DNA of 64,000 nucleotides, from assembly GCF_041687215.1 (NCBI RefSeq), contig NZ_JAWLCI010000022.1:1-64000 (forward strand), written 5' to 3'. The notes beneath the pieces are model-generated. The model searched no databases, was not told the origin of the DNA, and saw only the letters and a list, made by a program, of their open reading frames with translations. Position 1 is the first letter of the stretch, and each line of letters opens with the position of its first letter. Position numbers and translations under genes: made by a program. Of the stretch, positions 44,620 to 53,378 are shown in pieces. This DNA is from Mariniphaga sp041687215 (GTDB lineage Bacteria > Bacteroidota > Bacteroidia > Bacteroidales > Prolixibacteraceae).

Positions 44620-44722
44620 ATTATTTTATACAGAACTTCAAAAAGGTTTGCCCTGCCGACCTTCCCGATATAAATCGGGACGCTCTAACCTCCCGATAGT
44701 TATCGGGATGAGCAACCTCGCC
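44620..44722 (-). repeat. Pseudo-tRNA-Met copy 3 (hairpin also in D loop)
   Basis: 103 bp, same layout as copies 1 and 2, but the D-loop portion is replaced by a second hairpin CCCGAT-AACT-ATCGGG, so both the D loop and the anticodon position carry the same palindrome family. First unit after the promoter. Confidence 0.85.
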
Positions 44723-44746
44723 ATTTTCCTCGAAATTTTCGAGGTG

Positions 44747-44754
44747 CAAATATA
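44747..44754 (-). promoter_or_regulatory. -7 box of the tRNA/pseudo-tRNA array
   Basis: Minus strand TATATTTG, perfect to TAnnTTTG, 25 bases before copy 3. A palindrome CCTCGAAATTTTCGAGG lies between them (44727-44743), near the likely transcript start. Confidence 0.5.
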
Positions 44755-44826
44755 GTATTTATTTCTTTTCGGCATGATTTTTTTCAAAAAATTTGTCTGA
44801 AAGCTAAACAGCAAATTATTATCTTG

Positions 44827-44857
44827 TTGTTTCTTAAAAACAGAATAACTATATTGC
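44827..44857 (+). promoter_or_regulatory. Promoter of the START-like gene
   Basis: TTG at 44827-44829, 20-base spacer, TATATTG (44850-44856), 14 bases before the ATG; close to the Bacteroidota -33/-7 consensus. Confidence 0.5.
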
Positions 44858-44869
44858 CGCAAAACTAAG

Positions 44870-45247
44870 ATGACTAAAATGGAAAAAGTCCAATTTGAGT
44901 ATGTAATTAATTGTTCACCAAAGGTTTTGTATAACCGTTTGAGTACGGCATCGGGTTTGGCCGAGTGGTTTGCCGACGATGTACGTGTACAGGGAAAACG
45001 TTATACTTTTATTTGGGAAGGGTCGGAGCAAACGGCTGAAATGACCCTGCGAAAGGAAAACCGGCTGGTTCGGTTTACCTGGGTAGAAAACGAAAGTTTG
45101 TATTTTGAATTTAAAATATCACAGGATGAACTCACAGGAGATGTTTCTTTAATAATTGTTGACTTTTCCGAAGAGGATGAAGTGGAAGAAACACGTGAGC
45201 TTTGGAATACTCAAATTGCAGATTTAAAACATATTCTCGGCTCCTGA
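44870..45247 (+). CDS. START-like (SRPBCC) domain protein
   Basis: 125 residues of the SRPBCC/AHSA1 type: CSPKVLYNRLSTASGLAEWFADDVRV at the start (landmark only, residues about 14-39), then alternating strands and a final amphipathic helix (RELWNTQIADLKHILG). It binds a hydrophobic ligand in this superfamily; the ligand is unknown. In Bacteroidota it commonly sits beside LptF/G, as here (the permease begins 144 bp downstream). Confidence 0.85.
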   Translation: MTKMEKVQFEYVINCSPKVLYNRLSTASGLAEWFADDVRVQGKRYTFIWEGSEQTAEMTLRKENRLVRFTWVENESLYFEFKISQDELTGDVSLIIVDFSEEDEVEETRELWNTQIADLKHILGS

Positions 45248-45355
45248 CAGAAAAATTACCCTTGTTTCAGTTTTGCAATATCCCTGTAAAGCAACTTATT
45301 GTAGTTTCTTTATACTTCTTAACCTTTATTTAGCATGTTAAATTCTTAAATTATA

Positions 45356-45363
45356 TAGTTTTG
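45356..45363 (+). promoter_or_regulatory. -7 box upstream of the permease operon
   Basis: TAGTTTTG, perfect to TAnnTTTG, 28 bases before the ATG at 45392. Confidence 0.5.
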
Positions 45364-45391
45364 TGCAGTTTCAAATAATTGAAAACTATTG

Positions 45392-46873
45392 ATGAAGAGG
45401 TTACACTGGTACATCATAAAATCGTTTTTAGGTCCTTTTTTTATGACCTTTTTTATCGTGGTGTTTGTGCTGCTTATGCAGTTTCTTTGGAAATACGTGG
45501 ACGACCTGGTTGGTAAAGGACTTGATATTAAGGTTCTGGCCGAAATGTTGTTTTACGCATCATTTGGTCTTTTACCTTACGCTTTTCCATTGGCTATGCT
45601 GCTGGCATCTATTATGACGTTTGGTTCGTTTGGTGAAAATTACGAACTCCTGGCCATGAAATCATCGGGCATTTCATTATACAGGATTATGAAACCCCTG
45701 ATGTTTATTGCAATTTTAGTGACTTTTACTGCATTTTATTTTGCCAATTACGTTTTACCACACACCAATTTAAGGTTTACCACTTTGTTATGGAGTGTGA
45801 AACAGCAACGCCCGGAGTTGGTTTTGCAGGAGGGTGTGTTTACCAGCGAAATTGACGGGTACAGTATTCGTATTGGAAGTAAAGACAAAAAAACAAACAT
45901 ACTTTACGATTTATTGATTTATGACCACACACGTAACCGCACCAATGAAAGTGTTACCGTAGCCGATTCTGGGTATTTGCGCATTACCGAAGACAAAAAG
46001 TTTATGGTTTTAAACCTGTACAACGGAGTAAATTACTCGGAAGAAAACAGACAGCAAGCGCGGCGGGGTCAGGAAACTTACCCATTCAGACGGGATAATT
46101 TTGAAGAACAAACCATTAGAGTTAAGGTGCGCGGTTTTGACTTTAACCGGCGTGACGAAAATATATTCAGAAATACATATCGAATGCTGAATATTGAACA
46201 GCTTCGGTTTATGGAAGATTCTCTTGGAACAGATTACTACGGGCGGCTGCGGAATTTTATGCTGCAAATCAGGATAAATTCGCCAGTTACCCGAAAAATT
46301 CACAACCTGACAGCCCAGCACGATTCGTTAAAACGGGAAGTGGATGTTGCGGCAGATTCAATATTTAATTTCGATGAATATTTTGAAAAGCAGGATAAAT
46401 GGGTAAAAGCTGAAATTACCCAGGCAGCTCTTTCCGAAGCACGAAACAATGTGCAAACGCTGAACATGTACGATGATGAGCTGTATAACCGCAAAAAGAA
46501 CCTGAATAAATACACCATGGAGCGGCACCGAAAATATACCCTCTCGCTGGCTGTTCTTATTTTCTTTTTTATTGGCGCACCATTGGGCGCAATTATCCGA
46601 AAAGGTGGTTTGGGAATGCCGGTTGTTGTATCCATTCTTTTATTCATTGCCTACTACATTGTTTCCATGACCGGTGAAAAATCGGCCCGCGAAGACATTT
46701 GGGATATGTTTGCCGGTATGTGGTTTTCAACCTTCATATTTTTACCTGTCGGAATCTGGTTATCATACAAAGCTGCCACCGATGCAGCGCTGATGAGTGC
46801 CGAAACTTACAGCAAATTGTTCGGAAAACTGGGACTTGAAAAGTTGAGCAATAAATTTAAAAAACGAAAATGA
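45392..46873 (+). CDS. LptF/LptG-family (YjgP/YjgQ) LPS export permease
   Basis: 493 residues from ATG 45392 (a TTG one codon upstream is rejected). Three helices at the N-terminus (LLMQFLWKYVDDLVGKGLD is the loop landmark), a large periplasmic domain (about 115-375), and three C-terminal helices (FFIGAPLGAIIRKGGLGMPV is the usual family stretch). It works with an MlaF-unrelated LptB ATPase to lift lipopolysaccharide from the inner membrane. Overlaps the next gene by 4 bp (ATGA), so it is in one operon with two glycosyltransferases. Confidence 0.92.
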   Translation: MKRLHWYIIKSFLGPFFMTFFIVVFVLLMQFLWKYVDDLVGKGLDIKVLAEMLFYASFGLLPYAFPLAMLLASIMTFGSFGENYELLAMKSSGISLYRIMKPLMFIAILVTFTAFYFANYVLPHTNLRFTTLLWSVKQQRPELVLQEGVFTSEIDGYSIRIGSKDKKTNILYDLLIYDHTRNRTNESVTVADSGYLRITEDKKFMVLNLYNGVNYSEENRQQARRGQETYPFRRDNFEEQTIRVKVRGFDFNRRDENIFRNTYRMLNIEQLRFMEDSLGTDYYGRLRNFMLQIRINSPVTRKIHNLTAQHDSLKREVDVAADSIFNFDEYFEKQDKWVKAEITQAALSEARNNVQTLNMYDDELYNRKKNLNKYTMERHRKYTLSLAVLIFFFIGAPLGAIIRKGGLGMPVVVSILLFIAYYIVSMTGEKSAREDIWDMFAGMWFSTFIFLPVGIWLSYKAATDAALMSAETYSKLFGKLGLEKLSNKFKKRK

Positions 46874-48072
46874 AGATATTGCAGGTAACAAATAAAGTGC
46901 CTTATCCGGCTAACGATGGTGGTGCAATTGCTTGTCTGAATCTTACCCGCGGTTTTGCCCTGCTTGGGCACGAGGTTACTGTTTTTGCTATGAATACGCT
47001 TAAACACCATACCGATATTTCTGAAATTCCCGAATCAGTTAAAGACTGGGCAGAATTCAGGCTGGTTGATGTTCCTGCACGGATTTCTCCGGTTGAGGCA
47101 ACATACAATTTGTTGTTTTCAGGAAAACCGTACAATGCAGTTCGTTTCATTTCAAAAACATTTACAAACGAGCTAAAACAGTTATTAAAAGCAAAAAAAT
47201 TCGATATAATTCAACTTGAAGGCCTTTATATTTGCCCCTATATTCCGCTTATTCGAAAATATTCCGATGCCAAAATTGTTTACCGTGCCCACAATATTGA
47301 ACATGAAATATGGGAACGTACAGCAGCGATTTCTTCAGGTATAAAACGCATCTATTTGAAAATTCTGGCCAAAAGGATTAAAAATTTTGAAAAAAGCTTT
47401 ATTAACAGTTACGATTTACTTGTGCCCATAACCGAGCGCGACGGAATTCTGCTTGATAAAATGGGAAACAAACAACCAACGCACGTTTCGCCTACCGGCA
47501 TTGAAACCACTGTGCTGATTCCACATTCCAAAAACCTTGAACACCCTTCACTTTTTCATATTGGGTCGCTTGAATGGGCCCCCAACCAGGAAGGACTGAT
47601 TTGGTTTATTGAGAAATGCTGGCCAAAAATTCACGAGAAATTCCCGGAATTGAAGTTTTATATTGCAGGTAGAAAAGCCCCCGATTGGCTTATCAGGCGT
47701 TTTCATGCACCAAATATTGTTTTTGAGGGAGAAGTGCCTGATGCCTATCAATTTATGAATTCAAAATCGATTATGGTAGTTCCGTTGTTTTCGGGCAGCG
47801 GAATGCGAATTAAAATTATTGAAGGAATGGCGCTCGGAAAACCAATTGTTTCCACTCCAATTGGAACCGAAGGTATTTCAACACAATCGGGAAAAAATAT
47901 ACTGATTGCTGATAACGAAAAGGAATTTGTTGCCGATGTTGAACGACTGATTACAGACCAGAATCTGTTTCAGAACATAAGCCGCAATGCCATTGAATAT
48001 ATCCAGGAAAAATTTGATAACTTAGCCCTCGCCGGTGCACTCACCGAATTTTACAAAAAGAATATTGAATGA
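46870..48072 (+). CDS. Glycosyltransferase family 4
   Basis: 400 residues, GT-B fold. N-terminal landmark KVPYPANDGGAIACLNL (sugar-nucleotide acceptor side) and C-terminal donor motif VVPLFSGSGMRIKIIEGMALGKPIVST with the E-x7-E pattern of GT4. Likely adds sugars to surface glycans. Translationally coupled to the permease before and to the GT2 after (each overlap 4 bp). Confidence 0.92.
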   Translation: MKILQVTNKVPYPANDGGAIACLNLTRGFALLGHEVTVFAMNTLKHHTDISEIPESVKDWAEFRLVDVPARISPVEATYNLLFSGKPYNAVRFISKTFTNELKQLLKAKKFDIIQLEGLYICPYIPLIRKYSDAKIVYRAHNIEHEIWERTAAISSGIKRIYLKILAKRIKNFEKSFINSYDLLVPITERDGILLDKMGNKQPTHVSPTGIETTVLIPHSKNLEHPSLFHIGSLEWAPNQEGLIWFIEKCWPKIHEKFPELKFYIAGRKAPDWLIRRFHAPNIVFEGEVPDAYQFMNSKSIMVVPLFSGSGMRIKIIEGMALGKPIVSTPIGTEGISTQSGKNILIADNEKEFVADVERLITDQNLFQNISRNAIEYIQEKFDNLALAGALTEFYKKNIE

Positions 48073-49256
48073 TTTTGAAATTACTTTTCTGGATCTTTTT
48101 TTTTATTCTGATTTATGCTTACGTCGGATACCCTGCTATTTTATTTGTAATTACACGATTAAAAAGACTTTTTAATTCCGCAAAAACAAATGCAGTATTA
48201 GATTACGAACCTGATGTTTGTCTTTTTGTGACTGCTTACAACGAAAAAGATTTTATCCGGCAAAAAGTTGAAAATTCGTTTCAACTCGATTATCCCAAAG
48301 AAAAAGTGCAGTATGTTTGGGTAACCGATGGTTCTGACGACGGTACCCCCGATATTTTACGTAAGTATGAAAACCTCGAAGTTTTTCACCAGCCGGAGCG
48401 CCGGGGAAAAATGCATGCCATGAACCGGGGAATGCAGTTTGTAAAAGCGCCAATCGTTATATTTTCCGATACAAATACACGTTTAAACAAGAATGCTATT
48501 CGTGAAATAGTGGCTTGTTTTAGCAATCTTAAAACCGGTTGTGTAGCAGGCGAAAAACGAATTATTGAAAAGGAGGCCGATGTTGCGGCAGCAGCAGGCG
48601 AAGGACTTTACTGGAAGTTTGAGTCGTGGGTAAAACGAATGGATTCTGAACTCAATTCTGCAGTTGGGGCAGTGGGAGAGCTGTTTGCCATCAGACGTGA
48701 ACTTTTTGAAGAGGTTGAAACCGATACCATTCTCGACGATTTTATCATCTCGTTACGCATTGCCCAGAAAGGGTACAAAATTGCCTATTCGCCTAATGCT
48801 TATGCAGAAGAAACTGCTTCGCTTAACGTGAAAGAAGAATTGAAACGAAAAATAAGAATTGCCGCAGGAGGAGTTCAGACATTGTTCCGGCTGAAAAGCC
48901 TGTTGAATCCGTTTCGATTTGGTGTTCTTTCGTGGCAGTACTTTTCCCACAAAGTTCTGCGGTGGACGTTGGCTCCAATATCCCTGTTTTTGCTGTTTTT
49001 CACAAATGCTGCCATTTTTCTGGAAAGTGGTTCCGGTGAAATTTCAGGTTTTTATGTTTTGTTTTTTTATTTCCAGCTATTGTGTTATCTGTTGGCAATG
49101 GTTGGATGGTATCTGGAGAACAGGCAGTTAAGATTTAAGTTGTTGTTTGTGCCCTACTATTTTGTTGCCATCAACTATGCCGCAATAAAGGGTATTTTAA
49201 GATACTTTAGGGGAAAACAATCTGCAAGCTGGGAAAAATCCCAAAGAGCCGCCTGA
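48069..49256 (+). CDS. Glycosyltransferase family 2 (membrane-bound)
   Basis: 395 residues. An N-terminal membrane helix, then the GT2 domain (about 45-250): CLFVTAYNEKDF, TDGSDDGTPD (the DxD-like), and VGAVGELFAIRRELF. Two or three further helices lie at the C-terminus (about 290-360). Cell-surface polysaccharide synthesis is inferred from the family and from coupling to GT4 and LptF/G in one operon. Confidence 0.92.
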   Translation: MILKLLFWIFFFILIYAYVGYPAILFVITRLKRLFNSAKTNAVLDYEPDVCLFVTAYNEKDFIRQKVENSFQLDYPKEKVQYVWVTDGSDDGTPDILRKYENLEVFHQPERRGKMHAMNRGMQFVKAPIVIFSDTNTRLNKNAIREIVACFSNLKTGCVAGEKRIIEKEADVAAAAGEGLYWKFESWVKRMDSELNSAVGAVGELFAIRRELFEEVETDTILDDFIISLRIAQKGYKIAYSPNAYAEETASLNVKEELKRKIRIAAGGVQTLFRLKSLLNPFRFGVLSWQYFSHKVLRWTLAPISLFLLFFTNAAIFLESGSGEISGFYVLFFYFQLLCYLLAMVGWYLENRQLRFKLLFVPYYFVAINYAAIKGILRYFRGKQSASWEKSQRAA

Positions 49257-49373
49257 TTTCTTTTTCAGACACATGCTGAGTTTTACTGAATTTCATGTCT
49301 CAAATAGTTAAAAAGTTCATTAAACATTCTCTCCACATGGGAAAGAATCAATTTTATTGTCAATATTTTGTTC

Positions 49374-49381
49374 TATTTTTG
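49374..49381 (+). promoter_or_regulatory. -7 box upstream of ribBA
   Basis: TATTTTTG, perfect to TAnnTTTG, 26 bases before the ATG at 49407. A purine-rich GGAAGGGG just before the ATG may help ribosome binding. No FMN riboswitch was seen. Confidence 0.5.
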
Positions 49382-49406
49382 CAACTGATTTTAAAGGAAG
49401 GGGACA

Positions 49407-50633
49407 ATGGCAGAATTTAAGCTGAACACAATTCCGGAAGCGATTGCAGCAATAAAACGTGGCGAACTGGTGATTGTTGTGGATGATGAAGATCGTGAAA
49501 ATGAAGGTGATTTTATTATTGCTTCTGAACTCATTACGCCGGAAATCATCAATTTTATGACCATTCATGGCAGGGGATTGATTTGTGTGGCTTTAACCGA
49601 AAAAAGATGTGAAGACCTTAATCTTGATTTAATGGTTGGGCAAAATACCTCTTTTCATGAAACCCAGTTTACGGTATCAGTTGATGCACTTCATCCTGAT
49701 GTAACAACTGGCATTTCTGCCAAAGACAGGGCAATTACAATTAAAATGCTGGTTGACAGCAAAACCAAACCCGAGAATCTGGCACGGCCAGGCCACATTT
49801 TTCCCTTAATTGCAAAAGAAAGAGGGGTTTTGCGCAGAAGCGGACATACCGAAGCCGCAGTTGATTTGGCACGTTTGGCCGGTTTGTATCCGTCGGGTGT
49901 TTTGGTAGAAATTATGAATGATGATGGCACCATGTCCCGGTTGCCTGATTTGGTAAAACTGGCGGAAAAATTCGACCTGAAAATTATTACTATAAAAGAT
50001 TTAATTTCCTTTTTGTTCCAAAGCGAAAGTTTGATAGAAAGGGGAGAAGAGGTAACCCTTCCCACTCAGTTTGGCGATTTTAGCATCATTCCTTTTCGGC
50101 AAAAATCGAATGGTGCCGAACATGTTGCCCTGATTAAGGGAAAATGGGAGGTGAATGAACCGGTGCTTGTCCGCGTACACTCTTCCTGTATGACTGGCGA
50201 TATTTTCGGCTCTATGCGTTGCGAATGTGGTGACCAGCTTCATAAATCGATGGAACTTATTGAAAAAGAGGGTAAAGGTGTAATTGTTTACATGATGCAG
50301 GAAGGCCGCGGAATTGGCTTGCTGAATAAAATTGCCGCATATAAATTGCAGGATCAGGGGCTCGATACGATTGAGGCCAATCTTCATCTCGGTTTTAAAG
50401 CCGATGAACGCGATTATGGCGTTGGGGCGCAAATTCTCAGAAGTCTGGGTGTTACCAAAATGAGGTTACTTACAAACAACCCGGTAAAACGTGTAGGATT
50501 GGAAGGTTTTGGGCTGGAAGTTGTTGAAATTATTCCCATTGAAATAAAACCAAACGAATTCAATCAGAGATACCTGAAAACAAAGCGCGACCGGATGGGC
50601 CACCATTTGCGGAACTTCAATTACGATATTTGA
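49407..50633 (+). CDS. ribBA: Bifunctional 3,4-dihydroxy-2-butanone-4-phosphate synthase / GTP cyclohydrolase II
   Basis: 408 residues. Domain 1 (about 1-200) has DDEDRENEGD at 26-35 and the HTEAAVDLARLAG end, which makes the butanone phosphate from ribulose 5-phosphate. Domain 2 (about 206-400) has HSSCMTGDIFGSMRCECG, the zinc cysteines of GTP cyclohydrolase II, and the QEGRGIGLLNK site. Both catalyse the first steps of riboflavin synthesis. Single gene after the glycosyltransferase operon. Confidence 0.97.
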   Translation: MAEFKLNTIPEAIAAIKRGELVIVVDDEDRENEGDFIIASELITPEIINFMTIHGRGLICVALTEKRCEDLNLDLMVGQNTSFHETQFTVSVDALHPDVTTGISAKDRAITIKMLVDSKTKPENLARPGHIFPLIAKERGVLRRSGHTEAAVDLARLAGLYPSGVLVEIMNDDGTMSRLPDLVKLAEKFDLKIITIKDLISFLFQSESLIERGEEVTLPTQFGDFSIIPFRQKSNGAEHVALIKGKWEVNEPVLVRVHSSCMTGDIFGSMRCECGDQLHKSMELIEKEGKGVIVYMMQEGRGIGLLNKIAAYKLQDQGLDTIEANLHLGFKADERDYGVGAQILRSLGVTKMRLLTNNPVKRVGLEGFGLEVVEIIPIEIKPNEFNQRYLKTKRDRMGHHLRNFNYDI

Positions 50634-50693
50634 TATTTCTTTTCAGATTATTCTAAAATTTACTTTTCTTGCACAGGTTTTAAAATAAAATCT

Positions 50694-51977
50694 ATGCGAT
50701 TATTTTGGCTTATACTTCCCTGTTTTATTTTTCTGAATTCTTTTTATGCTGTGTCTCAGGACTGGCCCGACTGGCGGGGCATTAACCGCGATGGAGTTTG
50801 GTCTGATGAGAATGGCATTGAGGTATTTAAAAGCAATCAGCTTAAACCGGTCTGGAAGGTTGCTGTTGGATCTGGTTATTCTGGTCCTACAGTGGCAAAC
50901 GGCAGAGTTTATTTAACCGATAGATTGGAAACACCCGAAGAAACAGAAGGCGTGCTTTGTTTTGATGAACAAACCGGAAACAAAATCTGGGAGTTCCGTT
51001 ATAACTGTGCGTATTCAGGAATTGGATACCCGGCCGGTCCCCGGGCTTCAGTTGTTATAAATGAAGAAATGGTATATTCGCTTGGGACCATGGGAGACCT
51101 GTTTTGTTTCGATGCCGCAACCGGAAAGGTTCTTTGGCAAAAAGATTTAAATAGTGAATACAAAATTAAAATGCCAATTTGGGGAATAGCTGCAACTCCG
51201 TTAACCGATGGAGAAAAAATAATTTTGCAAATTGGCGGCAGTGAAAATGCATGCGTGGTTGCACTTAATAAAAACACAGGTGCCGAAATCTGGAGAAACC
51301 TCGATGATGGTGCATCCTATTCAGCACCAGTTATTTTCGAAAAGAACGGAAAACGGGTTTTGGTGGTGTGGACTGAAGATCATCTTGCTGGTTTGGACCC
51401 TGAAACAGGCGAAGTTTACTGGAAATTTCCGTGGAAACTTAAAATGGCCATGGGAATTGCCACTCCGGTTTTATATAACAATTATATTTTTGTTAGTGCT
51501 TTTTACAACGGATCGCTACTTGTTGATTTAGGCAACGATTACACAACCGCAGAAAAAGTTTGGCAACGAAGCGGCGAAAATGAACGAAATACCGATGCGC
51601 TTCATTGTGTGATGAATACACCCGTTATTATTGATGGTTATATTTATGGGGTGGACAGTTACGGCGAATTGCGATGCCTCGAAATTCTTACCGGAGATAG
51701 GGTTTGGGAGAATCTTACCGCAGTTAATAAAAACCGGTGGGCCAATATTCATTTTATTCAGAATGAAGAAAAAGTTTGGATGTTTAATGAACATGGCGAA
51801 CTGCTAATTACCAGGCTTTCTCCAAAAGGAATGATTGAAACCGCCCGGACTAAAATTATTGAACCTACAAAAAAGCAACTTCCGAGAGGTGTATCATGGG
51901 CTCATCCTGCATTTGCCAACGGCCATATTTTTATCAGAAATGACAGGGAATTAATTTCTGTAGAATTAGTGCCTTGA
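50694..51977 (+). CDS. Secreted PQQ-like beta-propeller protein
   Basis: 427 residues. Signal peptide 1-23 (ending SFYAVSQ). Repeated WD-like blades with the PQQ-enzyme pattern (CFDEQTGNKIWEF, CFDAATGKVLWQKD, ALNKNTGAEIWRNL, GLDPETGEVYWKF). PQQ enzymes oxidise alcohols; in this group the cofactor sites are often missing, so a binding or scaffold role is equally possible. Single gene. Confidence 0.85.
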   Translation: MRLFWLILPCFIFLNSFYAVSQDWPDWRGINRDGVWSDENGIEVFKSNQLKPVWKVAVGSGYSGPTVANGRVYLTDRLETPEETEGVLCFDEQTGNKIWEFRYNCAYSGIGYPAGPRASVVINEEMVYSLGTMGDLFCFDAATGKVLWQKDLNSEYKIKMPIWGIAATPLTDGEKIILQIGGSENACVVALNKNTGAEIWRNLDDGASYSAPVIFEKNGKRVLVVWTEDHLAGLDPETGEVYWKFPWKLKMAMGIATPVLYNNYIFVSAFYNGSLLVDLGNDYTTAEKVWQRSGENERNTDALHCVMNTPVIIDGYIYGVDSYGELRCLEILTGDRVWENLTAVNKNRWANIHFIQNEEKVWMFNEHGELLITRLSPKGMIETARTKIIEPTKKQLPRGVSWAHPAFANGHIFIRNDRELISVELVP

Positions 51978-52025
51978 TACAATAATATTTCTTTATTTTT
52001 AAGCAAAAGTTTAAACTTGTAAGTT

Positions 52026-52316
52026 ATGGATGGAAAAACAAAAGCAATTGTCGCCCACATTACAATTATTGGCTGGATTATAGCATTGGTTATAAACAGC
52101 AGTGAAAAAGATGAATTTGCCAGCTACTACATTCGCCAATTATTGGGTATTTATCTGTTAGGATTGATTTTAACCTTTATTCCCATCATTGGCTGGCTTG
52201 CATCTATCGTGGTTTTGGTATTCTGGATTTTAAGCCTCATTGGTGCAATTCAGGGTGAATTGAAAGAAACACCGCTGGTAGGAAAGTATTTTCAGGAATG
52301 GTTTAAAGGGCTTTAA
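52026..52316 (+). CDS. DUF4870-type small membrane protein
   Basis: 96 residues, three hydrophobic segments (about 8-25, 42-60, 62-80), beginning TKAIVAHITIIGWIIAL and ending in a short GKYFQEWFKGL tail. This fits the DUF4870/TM2-like family of small membrane proteins of unknown function. It converges on the next gene, with a shared terminator between. Confidence 0.75.
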   Translation: MDGKTKAIVAHITIIGWIIALVINSSEKDEFASYYIRQLLGIYLLGLILTFIPIIGWLASIVVLVFWILSLIGAIQGELKETPLVGKYFQEWFKGL

Positions 52317-52340
52317 TCAAAAGTTTTTTTGGATATAAAA

Positions 52341-52372
52341 AAAGACAGGTTTGTGGCCTGTCTTTATTTTTA
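52341..52372. terminator. Bidirectional terminator
   Basis: Stem AAAGACAGG (52341-52349) with CCTGTCTTT (52357-52365), flanked by A-run and TATTTTTATT; serves the convergent genes ending at 52316 (+) and 52389 (-). Confidence 0.8.
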
Positions 52373-52388
52373 TTACCCTTTGCAGAGG

Positions 52389-52847
52389 TTAATCTCCGTT
52401 CTTTTTTCGGTCTCTGAATTTTTTAATCATATACATTCTGAATTCATTTTCTGCTTTGTATAGCCTTAAAACCTTTCCGGCTGGAAGAATTTCAAGAAAT
52501 TTTTCATTGTAATCAACCAGGAGATCAGCTTCTTTTTGCAGACTGCCTGCAAATTCACGGGTGAGCTTTTTAATACTATTTTCCGACATGGATTCCTGTG
52601 CATCCTGCACTTTTTCTTCCATTTCCCTGCGGAATTTTTGAGCTTCCCAGCGTTCTTTTTCCAACTGGTTGTAAACCGGCCAGAATTTTTGGGCTTCAGC
52701 CGGCGAAAGCTCAAGGTTTGTTGTGAGAAAAGACACCTTTTCTGCACGGAATTTCTCCCATCTGTCTTCATGGTTTTTATCCTTTGACTGAGCAAAAGTT
52801 ACCGAACCAAAAGCCAGCAGAACAGCAAGCAAAAATATTTTTTTCAT
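52389..52847 (-). CDS. Periplasmic Spy/CpxP-like helical protein
   Basis: 152 residues with a signal peptide (1-19, ending SVTFAQ). The rest is helical and charged, with ELSPAEAQKFWPVYNQLEKERW, a stretch like the LTxxQ-type helices of Spy/CpxP chaperones. In an operon 5 bp after the anti-sigma-like gene and the ECF sigma, so it may sense misfolded envelope proteins for that pair. That function is inferred from composition and position. Confidence 0.65.
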   Translation of the reverse strand: MKKIFLLAVLLAFGSVTFAQSKDKNHEDRWEKFRAEKVSFLTTNLELSPAEAQKFWPVYNQLEKERWEAQKFRREMEEKVQDAQESMSENSIKKLTREFAGSLQKEADLLVDYNEKFLEILPAGKVLRLYKAENEFRMYMIKKFRDRKKNGD

Positions 52848-52852
52848 TTTTT

Positions 52853-53329
52853 TTAATTTTCAGTTTGTAAATAAATTTCATAGTCAGAAACATTAGAGCT
52901 AAGGTAACTCATCAGTTCTTCATCATTAAAATCTCCATTTACTGTTTCTTCGTTAGGTTGTGACTCCTGTAAAAGAGCAAAAAATGAGTTTTCATCTAAT
53001 TTCTCGATAAATGTCAGGAAAGCGTCATCTTCATTTGTTGATTCAATATAGGTGTTTGTTTTGGCCAGATAATTGGGAAGAAACGTTTTAACCGGCCAGT
53101 AAACCAGCATAAAAATCAATGCAAAGCTTGCTGCCAGTCCAAGGGCTGGTTTCAAATACCTAATAAACGGATTTTTTGGTTGTGGAAGAGCCTGTTTTTC
53201 TGCTTCCAGCCTGTAATGTAACCGGGCAGAAAAGTCATCGAAATATTTGTCGGGAACGCCAAAGGGCTGTTCCTTTTTTAATTTCGATAATTCTGGTACA
53301 ATTTTTTTAAATTCATTCATTTCTTCCAA
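52853..53329 (-). CDS. Anti-sigma-factor-like membrane protein
   Basis: 158 residues. A cytosolic N-terminal part of about 60 residues is followed by one transmembrane helix (about 62-80, LGLAASFALIFMLVYW) and an acidic periplasmic tail. This topology and its position 49 bp after an ECF sigma gene match an anti-sigma factor, although the usual zinc ZAS motif is not seen. Followed at 5 bp by the Spy-like protein. Confidence 0.6.
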   Translation of the reverse strand: MEEMNEFKKIVPELSKLKKEQPFGVPDKYFDDFSARLHYRLEAEKQALPQPKNPFIRYLKPALGLAASFALIFMLVYWPVKTFLPNYLAKTNTYIESTNEDDAFLTFIEKLDENSFFALLQESQPNEETVNGDFNDEELMSYLSSNVSDYEIYLQTEN

Positions 53330-53378
53330 AATTTACATGTTTGACTCTCTAAATAAAAAAAAGTTTAATGACAATTAT

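Noticed and set aside
44446..44722. CRISPR-like tandem repeat
   Set aside because: Units are 87-103 bp, near-identical throughout with no unique spacers, and derive from the adjacent tRNA; no cas genes nearby.
49257..49406. FMN riboswitch before ribBA
   Set aside because: Only 150 bp, no conserved RFN core, and the -7 box sits 26 bases from the ATG, leaving no room for the aptamer.
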